Assembly: GCA_018894105.1 (NCBI GenBank)
Contig: CM032128.1
Coordinates: 24,657,001 to 24,721,000 of the forward strand
Length of the DNA stretch: 64,000 bases
Source of the DNA: Jacaranda mimosifolia
Taxonomy: Eukaryota > Streptophyta > Magnoliopsida > Lamiales > Bignoniaceae
Reading direction: 5' to 3'
This document shows positions 11,203-22,189 of this stretch, piece after piece; position 1 is the stretch's first letter, and every line of letters begins with the position of its first letter. Under the pieces are notes generated by a model. That model worked only from the letters and a program-made list of their open reading frames with translations, had not been told where the DNA came from and ran no database searches. Both the position numbers and the translations under genes were made by a program.

Positions 11203-11804
11203 TGTTGAAACCTAGGAGGATCTATTGCGGAAACAATGAAATAACAGTAAAGTAATTCAATATAAAGTGACAACAAGAATTAACGTGGTTCGGCGATATG
11301 CCTAATCCACCCAACAAATAAAACGAATTTTATTGATTTCAAATCAAAGTATAAGTACAAACTTGAATCCCACAAATCTCATGAAAACACCTAACACCCT
11401 CGTTCTAAACTCCGTCTTGAGAGAATTACTCAAAAGCAGTAAAGAAGCCCTTGTGTTATGTTCGTGATACTTTTCTAGAAGAAAAAACACTAAATTTATA
11501 CCCAAAAACGAAGCCCAAGGCTCGTGGACCTGCGCCGCATCCTGGGGCGCACAAAACTTCTACCCCAGCTCGCCTTTATTGTCCTAGGGTAGAAACTTTG
11601 CGCTGGGGCGCACGACACGTCTTTTTGTGCCATTTTTGCCCATGTACACGCCTTGGCGCAACTTACCTCGCACCCCGGCGTACGGCATCCTTTCAACACG
11701 CATCGGGGTGTGTTCTCGAGCCCATTTCGACCACTTTGCTTCGTTTCGCTCCATTTCTTCCGTTCCTTGTCAATTTTACCTCAAATTTTCAGGCAAAATC
11801 AACA
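11203..11804 (-). repeat. Copia 1 right LTR (5' LTR in element sense)
   Basis: 602 bp, TGTTGAAACC...AATCAACA on the plus strand. It has diverged visibly from the left LTR by substitutions and lacks that LTR's 72-bp duplicated segment, so the element is older than Copia 2. In element sense it holds U3, R and U5 and would have driven transcription leftward. Confidence 0.92.
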
Positions 11805-11809
11805 GGAAT

Positions 11810-12540
11810 AAATACAAGCAAATAAAACTAGTCAGTTAACTTTATACCGCAAAATTAATGCTCGAACTTTTTGGTTTTGAATCTACAATTAATAATAGTA
11901 GCAACATTAGCTTGAGGAAATCTTAATGAGCTTTTCATTGAATTAAGTATTTCACGTATAGCATTGATTTTAAAACGTGATTATAGTCGGCTAGTGCAAT
12001 AAAACTATGTGTTTAATAGTTTCTAGGATTTGTCGGAACTCATAGTCGAGATCTCAAAATAATACCACTTAGGGAGTGCAAATGAGTAAAGCCAGCTCGC
12101 AAGTCTTACAAGTTGAGCTCTTGCTAGCTCAACTTAAATTCGATGCGTTCCAAGTTTGAGTCAAGCTAAATCGAGCTCGAACTCTATTTCGAGTCGGATT
12201 GTGAGTCAATACATAATTAAAAATAAATTTTTTATTTTATTAATAAATATATACTATATTACTATTTTTTATTTTATATTCGAGCTAAAACTCACAGTTA
12301 TTTACAACTCATTTGACAATTCAAGTTTCTTCGAATCGAGCTTGAGCTTTTATCTAACCAAGCTCGAGGTTAAAATTTTGGACTCTTTGAGCTCAAGCTT
12401 GAACTTGAAAATCCTGAAATTTGACTCGTTTCGATTCGATTACACTTCTAAAGTTAGATGAGTTCACCAAATACATGTATGACCCATAATTTTAGTGACG
12501 CTTCACCTACATCCCATTGTCGATCAAAACTCAATCTATT
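11810..12540. other. Spacer between the two Copia elements
   Basis: 731 bp without a gene. Its central part is the possible hAT remnant listed at 12070-12450; the rest is AT-rich with nothing recognised. Confidence 0.55.
12070..12450. mobile_element. Possible non-autonomous hAT remnant
   Basis: The left end TAGGGAGTGCAAATGAG and the right end on the other strand TAGAAGTGTAATCGAATC are loosely inverted. Both subterminal parts carry many GAGCTCGA/TCGAGCTT-type motifs in both orientations, a pattern seen in some plant hAT elements. I could not find a matching 8-bp target duplication, so the boundaries are uncertain. No ORF of note. Confidence 0.45.
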
Positions 12541-12953
12541 TGTTGAAACCCAAGAGGATCTATTGCAGAAACAATGAAATAATAGCAAAGTAATTCAATG
12601 TAAAGTGACAACAAGATTTAACGTGGTTCGGCGATGTGCCTAATCCACCCGACAAAGAAAAGGAATTTTATTAATCTCAAATCAAAGTGCAAGTACAAAC
12701 TTGAATCCCACAAATCTCACGAAAACACCTAACACCCTTCTTCTAAACTCCGTCTTGAGAGAATTACTCAAAAGCAGTAAAGAAGCCCTTGTGTTATGTT
12801 CGTGATGTTTTCTTCGAAAGAAACAACTAATATTTATAGTCAAAAAGACTACTTTACCTAGGACTAGAAAACCCAATAAAAGAAGGAGTCCTAATTCAGA
12901 GTCAAACTTGATCTCCTTGTCAAACTTACCTCAATTTCAAGGCAAAATCAACA
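12541..12953 (-). repeat. Copia 2 left LTR (3' LTR in element sense)
   Basis: 413 bp, TGTTGAAACC...AATCAACA on the plus strand. The left ~270 bp resembles the Copia 1 LTR. The right part is unrelated to the Copia 1 LTR except for the last ~25 bp. Confidence 0.94.
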
Positions 12954-12965
12954 ATTCTCCACCTT
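12954..12965 (-). other. Copia 2 polypurine tract
   Basis: AAGGTGGAGAAT on the minus strand, adjacent to the 3' LTR and identical to the Copia 1 tract. Confidence 0.85.
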
Positions 12966-13015
12966 GACTTGAAATTTCCATTCATCTTCTTTGTCCCTGC
13001 CCCCAATAGGGCCTC

Positions 13016-16000
13016 TTATCCGAGTCTGCAAATATTAATCAAATCCAAGCAATGCTCGAATTTGATTCCTGGAACAGCCTTAGTCAACATGTCTGCCGGA
13101 TTATCCTTAGTCCCAACTTTGTCAACCAACATGACTCCTTGGCACACCATATCCCGAACAAAGTGATACCTCACATCTATGTGTTTTATTCTCTCATTAA
13201 ATGCTTGATTTTTTGACAAGTGTATGGCACTCTGACTGTCACAAAATACCTTAGTGATCTCAGAAGTCATACCCATATCATCGATAAGCCCCTTTAGCCA
13301 AATGCCTTCTTTAACGCCTTCAGCCAAAGCCATGTACTCAGCTTCTGTTGTGGACAATGCAATTGATGACTGCAAAGTCGCCTTCCAGCTAACCGTACAA
13401 CTTGATACACAAAACACATAGCCCGTCATGGACATTCTGCTGTCCAAATCTCCTGCATAGTTTGCATCCATATAGCCAATAATTCTTGTAGTAGAATTCG
13501 ATTGACTATACCTCAAACATCTGCCTGCAGAGCCTCTCAAATACCTCATGATCCATTTCACAGTCAGCCAATGAGTCTTTCTTGGCTTGTGCATATACCT
13601 ACTCACAACACTGACTGCATGTGAAATGTCTGGCCTAGTGCACACCATGGCATACATCAAGCTACCCACTGCACTAGCATATAGCACATTTGACATGTGC
13701 TCCACCTCCTCCTCAGTACTCAGTGATAGATCTGATGAGAGCCTGAAATGAGCTGCAAGTGGCGTACTTACTGGCTTGGACTTATTCATCCCAAATCGCT
13801 CAAGTACTTTCTCAATGTAATGCTATTGAGACAAGTACAACAATCCTGCTTGTCTATCCCGGATGATCTCCATGCCCAAAATCTTCTTTGCACTGCCCAA
13901 ATCCTTCATCTCAAATTCTTCACTTATCTGAGCTTTTAATTGGTTGATCTCATATATGTTTCTAGAGGCAATCAACATATCATCAACGTACAACAGCAAA
14001 TATACGAGAAGGCTATCACATTGCCTGGGAGACTGTTTCAAGCCATATAATGATCTCTTCAAAAGACATGCTTGATTTTGTTTCCCGGGAATAACGAATC
14101 CTTCTGGTTGACTTATGTAGATTTGTTCCTCCAACTCACCATGTAAAAACGCTGTTTTCACATCCATCTGCTCTAATTCCATATCAAACAGAGCAACCAT
14201 GGTAAGTAAAACACGAATTGAAGTATGTTTTACAACTGGGGAGAATACTTCATGATAGTCAACTCCCTCTCTCTGAGTAAAACCCTTAGCAACCAATCGC
14301 GCCTTGTATCTAGCATCTTCAACACCAGGAATTCCTTCTTTCTTCTTGTAGATCCATTTGCAACCTACAATTTTCTGCCCTTTGGGTACATCAACCAGTT
14401 CCCATGTGCTATTCTTGTGTAGAAACTCCATCTCTTCACTCATAGCTGCAATCCATTTATCAGAATTTGGCCTGGATATTGCCTCTTTGTATGAGATTGG
14501 ATCATCTCCTATAAACTCCTCAGCTGAACTCAAAGCATAAGCTACCAGATCTGAGTAAGCAAACCGATGTGGTGGTTTGATCTGCCTCTTCTCCCTATCG
14601 CGAGCGAAGCGATAATTTTGTAGTGGTTCATTTTCCTGCTGTTGATTAGGTGGTAATGTGCTATCACCAGCTTCATCTACCACCTTTTGTTTCCCCTTTG
14701 AAACTTGTGGAAGATCAATATGAATCTCCACCTTCTCCTTAACGCCCTGTTGACCGCTTTTCTGCTGCTCTACCTTTTTCATCATTGCAGACTCATCGAA
14801 TGTCACATCCCTGCTGATAATCATCTTGGAGCCCTTGTCATCATTACACCACAAATGATAACCTTTGACTCCATCTGCATAGCCTAGAAATATGTACTTC
14901 CTTGCCCTTGGCTCAAGCTTCCCATCCCAGACATGAGCATAGGCTGGACACCCAAATACTCTCAGATTTGAGTAATCAGCAGGAGACCCAGACCAAACTT
15001 CCATTGGTGTCTTGCAGTCCAAAGCGGTTGATGGTGACCTATTCACCAAATAACAAGCAGTGTTAATTGGTTCTGCCCAAAAATCCTTGGACAATCCGAT
15101 GTTAAAGAGCATGCATCTAGCTCTTTCCAAGATAGTCCTGTTCATCCGTTCTGCAACTCCATTCTGCTGTGGTGTATGTACAACTGTGCGATGCCTCACA
15201 ATTCCTTCCTTCTCACAGAATTCCTGAAATTCCTTGTTGCAGAACTCCAATCCGTTGTCAGTCCTCAAGCGCTTGATTTCCTTTCCTGTCTGCTTCTCAA
15301 TTAAGGTCTTCCATTGCTTGAAGTTGACAAACACCTCATCCTTATGCTTCAGCAGGTACACCCATACTCTACGTGAGAAATCATCTATGAATGTCAGCAT
15401 GTACCTTGCACCTCCCTTTGAAGGAACCTGAGAAGGCCCCCAAAGATCTGAGTGAATGTAATCCAAGGTACCTTTGGTCCTATGAACTGCAGTACCGAAT
15501 TTCACCCTATGTTGCTTGCCCAGCACACACTGCTCGCAGAAATCCAGTTCACCAGTCTTCTCTCCGCAAAGCAAACCTCGTTTGCTCAATTCTGACATCC
15601 CCCTCTCACTCATATGCCCAAGCCGCATATGCTAGAGTCTCGTAGTATCATTGATTGATGAAGAAACCGCTGCAGTACCAGAAACCGTGTTTCCCTGCAA
15701 TATATAAAGGCCGTTCCGCTTTTCTCCCTTCATGATAAGCAGTGCACCTTTGGAAACCCGCAAAACTCTATCTCGAGCTCTGTACTCACAACCATTCTTG
15801 TCCAGAGTACCTAGCGATATCAGGTTTTTCTTCAAATCTGGAACATGACGCACATCTGTTAGGGTCCTTACTATCCCATCATGCATCCTAATACAAATTG
15901 AGCCAATTCCGACAACCCTGCAAGAAGCATCGTTTCCCATAAGCTCCTTACCACCATCAAGTTTTTGGTATGTGGTAAACCAATCTTCTCTTGGGCACAT

Positions 16001-16885
16001 GTGGTAGGAGCAGCCACTATCCAAAATCCATTCAGAGTTTAGTAAAGTTTCAGCAACGTTGAGAACAAGCCCACCATCAGACTCATCCTCAACAATTCCT
16101 GCGACATCATCCCGCTTTTGATCAGAAGTTTCACCTGCATCCTTCGCCTTTCCTCGTTCTGGACAATTCCGTCTCCAATGCCCCGTTCCACCGCACCTAA
16201 AACATTTGTCACCGTTTCTAGGCTTGGTTCGGGACTTCGATCGGCCTCTACTCCTTCCCCTTTCTCTTGGTCTCCCTTTTGCCACCAATCCTTCCCCACT
16301 TTCACCATCGTTGCTGCCCAAGACATGTTTTCTCAACTCGTTGGAATTCAATGAGGCCTTCACATCCTCCATTGAAATCGTATCTCTCCCATACAACAAA
16401 GTAGTAACCAAGTGCTCAAAAGATTTTGGCAGGGAACACAAGAGAATGAAAGCTTGATCCTCATCATCAATTTTAACATCGATACTAGCGAGATCTAGAA
16501 TCACCTTATTGAAAAAATCAATATGTTGAGTAATAGATGTACCTTCCTTCATTCTCAATGTATATAGTCGTTGTTTCAAATACAACCTATTTGTCAGGGA
16601 CTTCGTCATATGTAGACTCTCCAGCTTCTTCCATAAATCCGCTGGCGTATTTTCCGTGGCGACCTCTCTCAGTATGTTATCCGCCAATGATAACACCAGA
16701 GTACCGTAAGCCTTCGCCATGAACTCATCCTTCTCCTCGTCCTTCAGCGTTTCCGGCAAGAAATCTCTACCCTTTAATGCTCTCTGTAATCCTTGTTGAC
16801 ACAGGAGGGCATGAACCTTCATCTTCCACAGCCCAAAGTCATTCTTCCCATTGAATTTTTCTACCTCATACTTCATTCCTGACAT
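13016..16885 (-). pseudogene. Copia 2 gag-pol polyprotein with two stops and an RT deletion
   Basis: One reading frame on the minus strand encodes gag (UBN2), a zinc knuckle (CFRCGGTGHWRRNC), protease (WILDSGCSYHMC), GAG-pre-integrase and integrase (SDLWGP, IDDFSR and GVAERMNRT supply the D-D-E residues), RT (YLLLYVDDML) and RNase H (STTEAEYMALAEG), ending at the stop at 13016. The ATG at 16885 is the first one after the primer-binding site. Two stops interrupt it: 15632-15634, where TGG of the TTRLWH motif became TAG, and 13823-13825, where CAG became TAG. Around 14020 the protein jumps from SPRQ to a short DSLLVYLLLYVDD; about 30 residues present in the Copia 1 copy are missing without shifting the frame. 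Confidence 0.94.
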
Positions 16886-16897
16886 CTGATCCAACCT

Positions 16898-16909
16898 GCT
16901 CCGATACCA
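16898..16909 (-). other. Copia 2 primer-binding site
   Basis: TGGTATCGGAGC on the minus strand next to the 5' LTR, near-complementary to the initiator tRNA-Met 3' end and identical to the Copia 1 site. Confidence 0.88.
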
Positions 16910-16912
16910 GTT

Positions 16913-17324
16913 TGTTGAAACCCAGGAGGATCTATTGCGGAAACAATGAAATAATAGCAAAGTAATTCAATGTAAAGTGACAACAAGATTTAACGTGGTT
17001 CGGCGATGTGCCTAATCCACCCGACAAAGAAAAGGAATTTTATTGATCTCAAATCAAAGTGCAAGTACAAACTTGAATCCCACAAATCTCACGAAAACAC
17101 CTAACACCCTCCTTCTAAACTCCGTCTTGAGATAATTACTCAAAAGCAGTAAAGAAGCCCTTGTGTTATGTTCGTGATGTTTTCTTCGAAAGAAACAACT
17201 AATATTTATAGTCAAAAAGACTACTTTACCTAGGACTAGAAAACCCAATAAAAGAAGGAGTCATAATTCTAGTCAAACTTGATCTCCTTGTCAAACTTAC
17301 CTCAATTTCAAGGCAAAATCAACA
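16913..17324 (-). repeat. Copia 2 right LTR (5' LTR in element sense)
   Basis: 412 bp, nearly identical to 12541-12953. Differences include A/G changes near the start, one base in the GAGAGAATT/GAGATAATT motif, and a small change near 17262-17272. Confidence 0.94.
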
Positions 17325-17329
17325 CTATT

Positions 17330-18309
17330 ATTATATGTTCATAGAATCTCTTTGGACACTCCTCTATAACTAATGCTATATTTATGAGTTACGCATTATA
17401 GATTAATCCGTAACCATGAAAGTATTTTTATATCATTGAACTTTTTTCATGCTCTGGTGAAAATGTTGGCTCACGATAACTTATTTCCTTATGAGCTTAG
17501 CTCATCCTCCTGACGATTAACGACTTAACTTCAAATTAGTCCCATTTCATGGAGCACATTATTCTATGGCCTTTATCACCATTTTTTAACTTCTTTACCT
17601 TCTCAATATTTCATACACCTGACAACCTATTTAAAGGAGAAAACAAAAATAAAAAAATTACGTTTACATAAAGTTACCAATTTTATAAGATCTTTTTTAT
17701 CTTAAAGGACCATCGTAACTTTTATTAGTCTTTTACTTCCTATCTCCACTTTCCACTTTCTTGACAGTGTCGAATTTAATTTGGCCAACAGACATATATA
17801 TATAGTTGTTCGATACCTTAAATTTTAGTCCATTAAACTAAGATGTAAAAGAACGCAAACCTTAAGTTAGACATCATCACAGATCCGAATGCTTTTGCTA
17901 TTTGATTTGGGAAATGATCTAAATGACAATTATATCCTCCTCAAGTAATAAAAAGCAGGGATCAAAAGGAGAGAACCGATTCATAGCTGACATGGCCAAC
18001 CCGATCTGACTGACTCGAATACTACCATCCGAACTGTGGACCGTTAATCAGGTACATGTGTAAGTAACTTTTCAACAAGGACAACAGAGGTACACAGGTA
18101 CAATTGTGGCGCTCTATAAAAGAGAAAGCTGCACATTTAAAATGGACTTCTTACATAGCATTAAATGTAATATTTCACTAGGTCGCTCCTTTTAAACTTG
18201 ATATTGTGTTAACTACTCATCTCTTAAATCTCAAAATCCCTTGTATTTTATCAAAAATAAATAAATTGGTTTAGTCGTCATTATTACAACCCCAAATCAC
18301 TATTCGAAC
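17330..18309. other. Intergenic DNA right of Copia 2
   Basis: No ORF with recognisable domains and no clear repeat structure. AT-rich with a short TA run near 17796. Confidence 0.5.
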
Positions 18310-18954
18310 ACAAATCATGTTAATACTTTTAGATTTTGATAAATATATGTGATTTGTATATAAAATGATGAACTAATCATTTATTAAAAAAATTTGGGCC
18401 ACAAAATCAATATAATATCTCTTTGTAGATCAGGAAACAGAACTCAAATATTCCAAACATGAGAATCATAAACTAGAAACTAGTCTAATAGAGAGTCATA
18501 CTATTGACATTGTCCTATAGCTACAATCAAATTTTAAAAGTGCAACTTCTGGGGTTAATTTCACATTTTAAGAATAAAATCCCATGAACTCATATGGCAC
18601 GAGGATGCTATAAACGAGTTTGTGTTCATGTTGCCAAAATACTAAAAACTCTTAACGTATAATTAATCTCGCAAAATTAGAATGAACATCCAAATGCCCT
18701 CTATTACTTAAAAAGAAGTATGACTATTGAATGGAATAATAACCCAATAAATGATATAATAAACGGCAATAAGTGCTCACATGCATCTATGTACTTAATT
18801 AATGTTGGCAACGAAAGGGCTAGAAAATTGATACTAGATGAACAACCTTCGAATATTCATGAAAATAGTAAATCTCAATAAAATAGGTCATAAAAATATA
18901 TAATAAAAAAAGTTGGAAATAAACATATTGAAGAAAATATAACCACATATCTCT
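18310..18954 (-). repeat. Diverged partner of the LTR-like segment at 5870-6467
   Basis: It contains the same series of blocks as 5870-6467 in the same order and orientation, for example GTGATTTGTATATAAAATGA, GGGCCACAAAATCAATAT, GACTATTGAATGG, GAAAGGGCTAG and AATATTCATGAA. No primer-binding site is visible at its left edge. It could be the second LTR of an old element whose interior was lost, or simply another copy of the same repeat. Confidence 0.4.
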
Positions 18955-18955
18955 A

Positions 18956-19701
18956 GGTAAATTGCACTTTTGGTTCCATAAATTAGGCCCATTCGGATTT
19001 TGGTCCTATTCTTTATCAATTTGGCACACTGCATCCAATAAGTGCCCATTTTTTAATATGAGGACTGAAGAGGGCTTTCATCCAAAAGTTAACAGCGCAA
19101 TTCACGTGCTACTCATGTGGCCATTAAACTGCATTTTTTTGGCCCTATAAATTAGATTTATTTGGATTTTGTTCCCAATAGAGTGAAGAACTATCAATAA
19201 AAAAACCACCAATAGATACATCAATATAGTTTGCCTTTTCGAAGTTTCAACAACTTTTCCTCTATGGCATTCAACATTGTAAGCAACTTAACTCTTTCAC
19301 ACATTGGAGGGTCTTTCCAAGCAAAGAAACTACACTCATTATTCAAATAAGTGCAACCACGGAACCTCCTATTTGAATTTTCACTTCTCTATGAGGATCT
19401 TAACGAAGCTGATGTATCAAGAAACAAATGACACCTTCACTCTGTAGTCATTTTTTTTTGTTCCTTTTCTACAAAAATTTATTGGAGCTCGTGTTGGGAC
19501 CAAAATCCAAAATAAGTCTAAGTTATGGAACCAAAGTTAACGACCATGTGAGTGGCACATGAACCATTGCGTTAACTTTTCAGTGCAAGCTCTCTTTAGT
19601 CCTCAAATTAAAACAATAAAGGTAGTACTTATATGAAACTGATAAAAAATAGGAAAATTTTTCAAACGGCCTAACTTATTAAACAAAAAATGCAATTTGC
19701 C
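18956..19701. mobile_element. Probable non-autonomous MULE, ~180-bp TIRs
   Basis: The left end GGTAAATTGCACTTTTGGTT is inverted at the right end (GGCAAATTGCATTTTTTGTT on the other strand). The similarity continues inward ~180 bp through GAGGACTRAAGAGRGCTT and AAAAGTTAACGCAA-like blocks. Long TIRs suit Mutator-like elements. A possible 9-bp target duplication shares only TATCTC in register, so it is old or misplaced. No transposase is present. Confidence 0.6.
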
Positions 19702-19744
19702 TAGTATCTCCTATAAGCTTCCTGCCACTAGTTCAATAACACCA

Positions 19745-20364
19745 CTACTAAAAGCTAGGTATTCACTATTAAAAGTTTCTATAAAATTAATTTTGTATCT
19801 ATGTCTAAAAATTTCCATAGATAATATAATTTTTTAAAATAACAAACAAAAAAAATCCTATTAGTTATCAATCCATAGCCATATTTGTTGCAAGAACAAC
19901 AAATTAGCAATATATTATTAGTAAGAAAATTAATATATATATATATATATATATATAAAGAAGAAGAAAAATCATCAACTATGGATTGATCATAGCTATA
20001 GCGAGATTTAGTTATGAGAGTCACTATAAGAAATTAGCTATAAAAAATTAGAGCGTCAACTAAAATCAAGCCATAGCTGATGCTAAAAATTTGTAATTTT
20101 AACTACGAAATTGGTCCCCTCGCTATGACTAATCCATAGCTAATGATTATTCTTATATATATATATATATATATATTATTTTTCTATAGATAATGTACAA
20201 CTAATTTGTTGCATTTTCAATAAATAAGGCCCTGAATTGATAGCTAACAACTTTTATTGCTTGTTTTTTCAAGAAATACAATTGTTGTGAAAATTTTTAG
20301 CTATACTTATGAAATTATTTCTTAGCAATTTTTTCATAGTGGATACCTAATTTTTCTATAGTAG
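19745..20364. mobile_element. Long inverted-repeat MITE
   Basis: About 620 bp and almost entirely palindromic. The core ends TAGGTATTCACTAT (19756) and, on the other strand, TAGGTATCCACTAT (20349 inward) lie inside CTACTA outer ends. The two arms run inward ~250 bp, each carrying an (AT)n microsatellite beside CATAGCTA-type blocks. RNA from this locus could fold into one long hairpin. I could not assign a target duplication, and the superfamily is uncertain. Confidence 0.68.
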
Positions 20365-21441
20365 CATCTGCTTCAATTTGATTAGATCAATTTTATAGCT
20401 AAAATTATGTATTTTTAACACCAAGTATGAATTAATCGTTCTGATGCTCTAATTAATTGTTTTCAGTGCGTGTAGACGTACTGCTTCAAATGGTAAATTT
20501 GGAAGCCAATATCTTCAGTTCCATATCAATGAAATGTATATATCAATGCAAAAATATGTCTTTATTGGGTCATTATATGGTTCACGAGGGTAGTTTGTTG
20601 AGAACCACGTTTGTTGTAATAATTAAGAAATATTTACATGCATGGTGGTAGATGAACCGTCATCTACAACCAAGAATTATTTATTTTAGATATTGATTGT
20701 TATAATTATTTATTTTAAAAGACAATTAATGAGGGTATTTTATAACTATATTATGGTTATTATTTTAAGACGATTAATTGTACTAGTCTTTGCACAGCTA
20801 GAACCCAGAAGAAGAACAAGAATAACTTCAAACTTCTAGAATATAGAAATTATAGATAGGATGGATAAATATGAATAGATGATGTCTATGAATAGATACT
20901 TATATGAATACGTTTATGATAACTAGCGGATAAGATATATCATAAGTACAATAACAGTACTTAGAAGAGATGCATGGCAACAAAACTGCACCAAATTGGA
21001 TTTCAAATTCAGAAAGGACTAATTAGTCAACAACCGCTTGGTGAAAACTGAAAATCTTTTTCACTGGAGTTGAAGTAGGAATATAATGAATGAGGACCTT
21101 GAGCAAGTACAAGTTATATGAAATTGCCTTTTAACAATATAAACATTAAGAGAATCCTTTAAGAAACTATCAAAGTTATGTAACAAGTTTAGCAGCTAAA
21201 AGAATTCACCTAGTGCATAGATGATAAAATGATAATCATATCCATCGACAATGATAATTCAACAACATCAACTTTTATTCTATCAACACGCATTTAATGT
21301 GGGGTTTTATCCTTATAAAACTTCATAGGAAGTCTCACAAACAATGCCAATGATGGGGACCAGGTCTGTCATCAAACATAAAGGATTAACCAATCAAGGT
21401 ATTATTCTATTAGTACACATTTCCTAGAGGTTATGTCCTTA
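20365..21441. other. Intergenic DNA
   Basis: No gene seen. Related short phrases recur near 21290-21330 and 21405-21450 (an ATTYTATTAGTACACAT-like block followed by TCCTTATAAAA), indicating a small diverged local duplication. Confidence 0.5.
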
Positions 21442-21869
21442 TAAAAAGGCAGGCAAAATTACAATTTTCATCCTGTAACTTTACCCCATTTGGTTTTTGG
21501 TCCTATAAATTGCATAATTTCAATTTTAGTCCTATAAGTATCAAAAAATTGTCACTTTTAGTCCTTTGTTCGCCGAAACCGGCGGAAGTCGCCGGAAAAG
21601 CTAACGTGACTCTCCGGGCATGCGGCAACTTGGAATTTTTGCCTTGTTGGACTGCTAACGTAGCTTTATTAATTGACAAAAAAAATAAAAATGCCAAATA
21701 GATATATATATATATATAATAATATATATATATGTGATATAGATTTATGATATATATCATATATATGATACATATATTTATATATACACATATATCTAAA
21801 TATATACATTTATCAAAATATATGTATTATATATACATACATATATATACATTATATATAAGCCCCCAT

Positions 21870-22135
21870 CTCCCCGCCCGACCCCACCCCACCCCAACGC
21901 CCGCACCCCCACCACCCCACCGGGCTGCCATAGCCATGAGCTAGGCGAGCTCGCCGGCCGCCTAGATCTGGCCAAGGCTGCCTCGGCCCTGGCCAACTGG
22001 GCAGCTATGGCCAGAGGCCGCCTGGCCAAATCTGACCAACGACAGCCATGGTGGGTGCTCGGGGGCGAGCGGTGGGGGATGGGGGAGGGGGGAATGGCGG
22101 CCATGGCCAGAGGGTGGTCGGCGGCCATGGCTATG
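21870..22135. other. GC-rich island inside the MULE
   Basis: About 265 bp of very GC-rich sequence, beginning with a C-rich run and containing several GGCCATGGC/GCTATGGCC palindromic motifs, embedded in extremely AT-rich DNA. An open frame crosses it on the minus strand, but its translation is low-complexity (Ala, Pro and Ser rich) and matches no family I know. It could be a captured host fragment, as in Pack-MULEs, or expanded simple sequence. Confidence 0.6.
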
Positions 22136-22189
22136 CCTCTTTTTTTTTTTAATTTAAATTTAATTTAAATATTTGAACCATGTGTTTTT

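Larger units (their letters stand above)
6488..11804 (-). mobile_element. Copia retrotransposon 1 (complete but defective)
   Basis: A 5.3-kb Ty1/Copia element on the minus strand. It is bounded by TG...CA LTRs and a perfect 5-bp duplication GGAAT (6483-6487 and 11805-11809). The primer-binding site, polypurine tract and gag-PR-IN-RT-RH order are all recognisable. The coding region is broken by one frameshift early in gag-pol, at least seven premature stops and RT damage, so it is not autonomous. Internally it closely resembles Copia element 2, but the U3 half of its LTR is different. Confidence 0.95.
12541..17324 (-). mobile_element. Copia retrotransposon 2 (young, nearly intact frame)
   Basis: A 4.8-kb Ty1/Copia element on the minus strand with TG...CA LTRs and a perfect 5-bp duplication CTATT (12536-12540 and 17325-17329). 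The two LTRs differ at about eight positions in 413 bp by my reading, indicating a recent insertion. The gag-pol frame runs from 16885 to 13016, broken only by two TAG stops, but a piece of RT just before the YVDD box is deleted, so reverse transcriptase is probably inactive. Confidence 0.95.

Noticed and set aside
21796..22128. 110-residue minus-strand frame over the GC island
   Set aside because: Composition is Ala/Pro/Ser/Gly low-complexity with no motif, and it continues into TA-repeat translation. Reported as a compositional island only.
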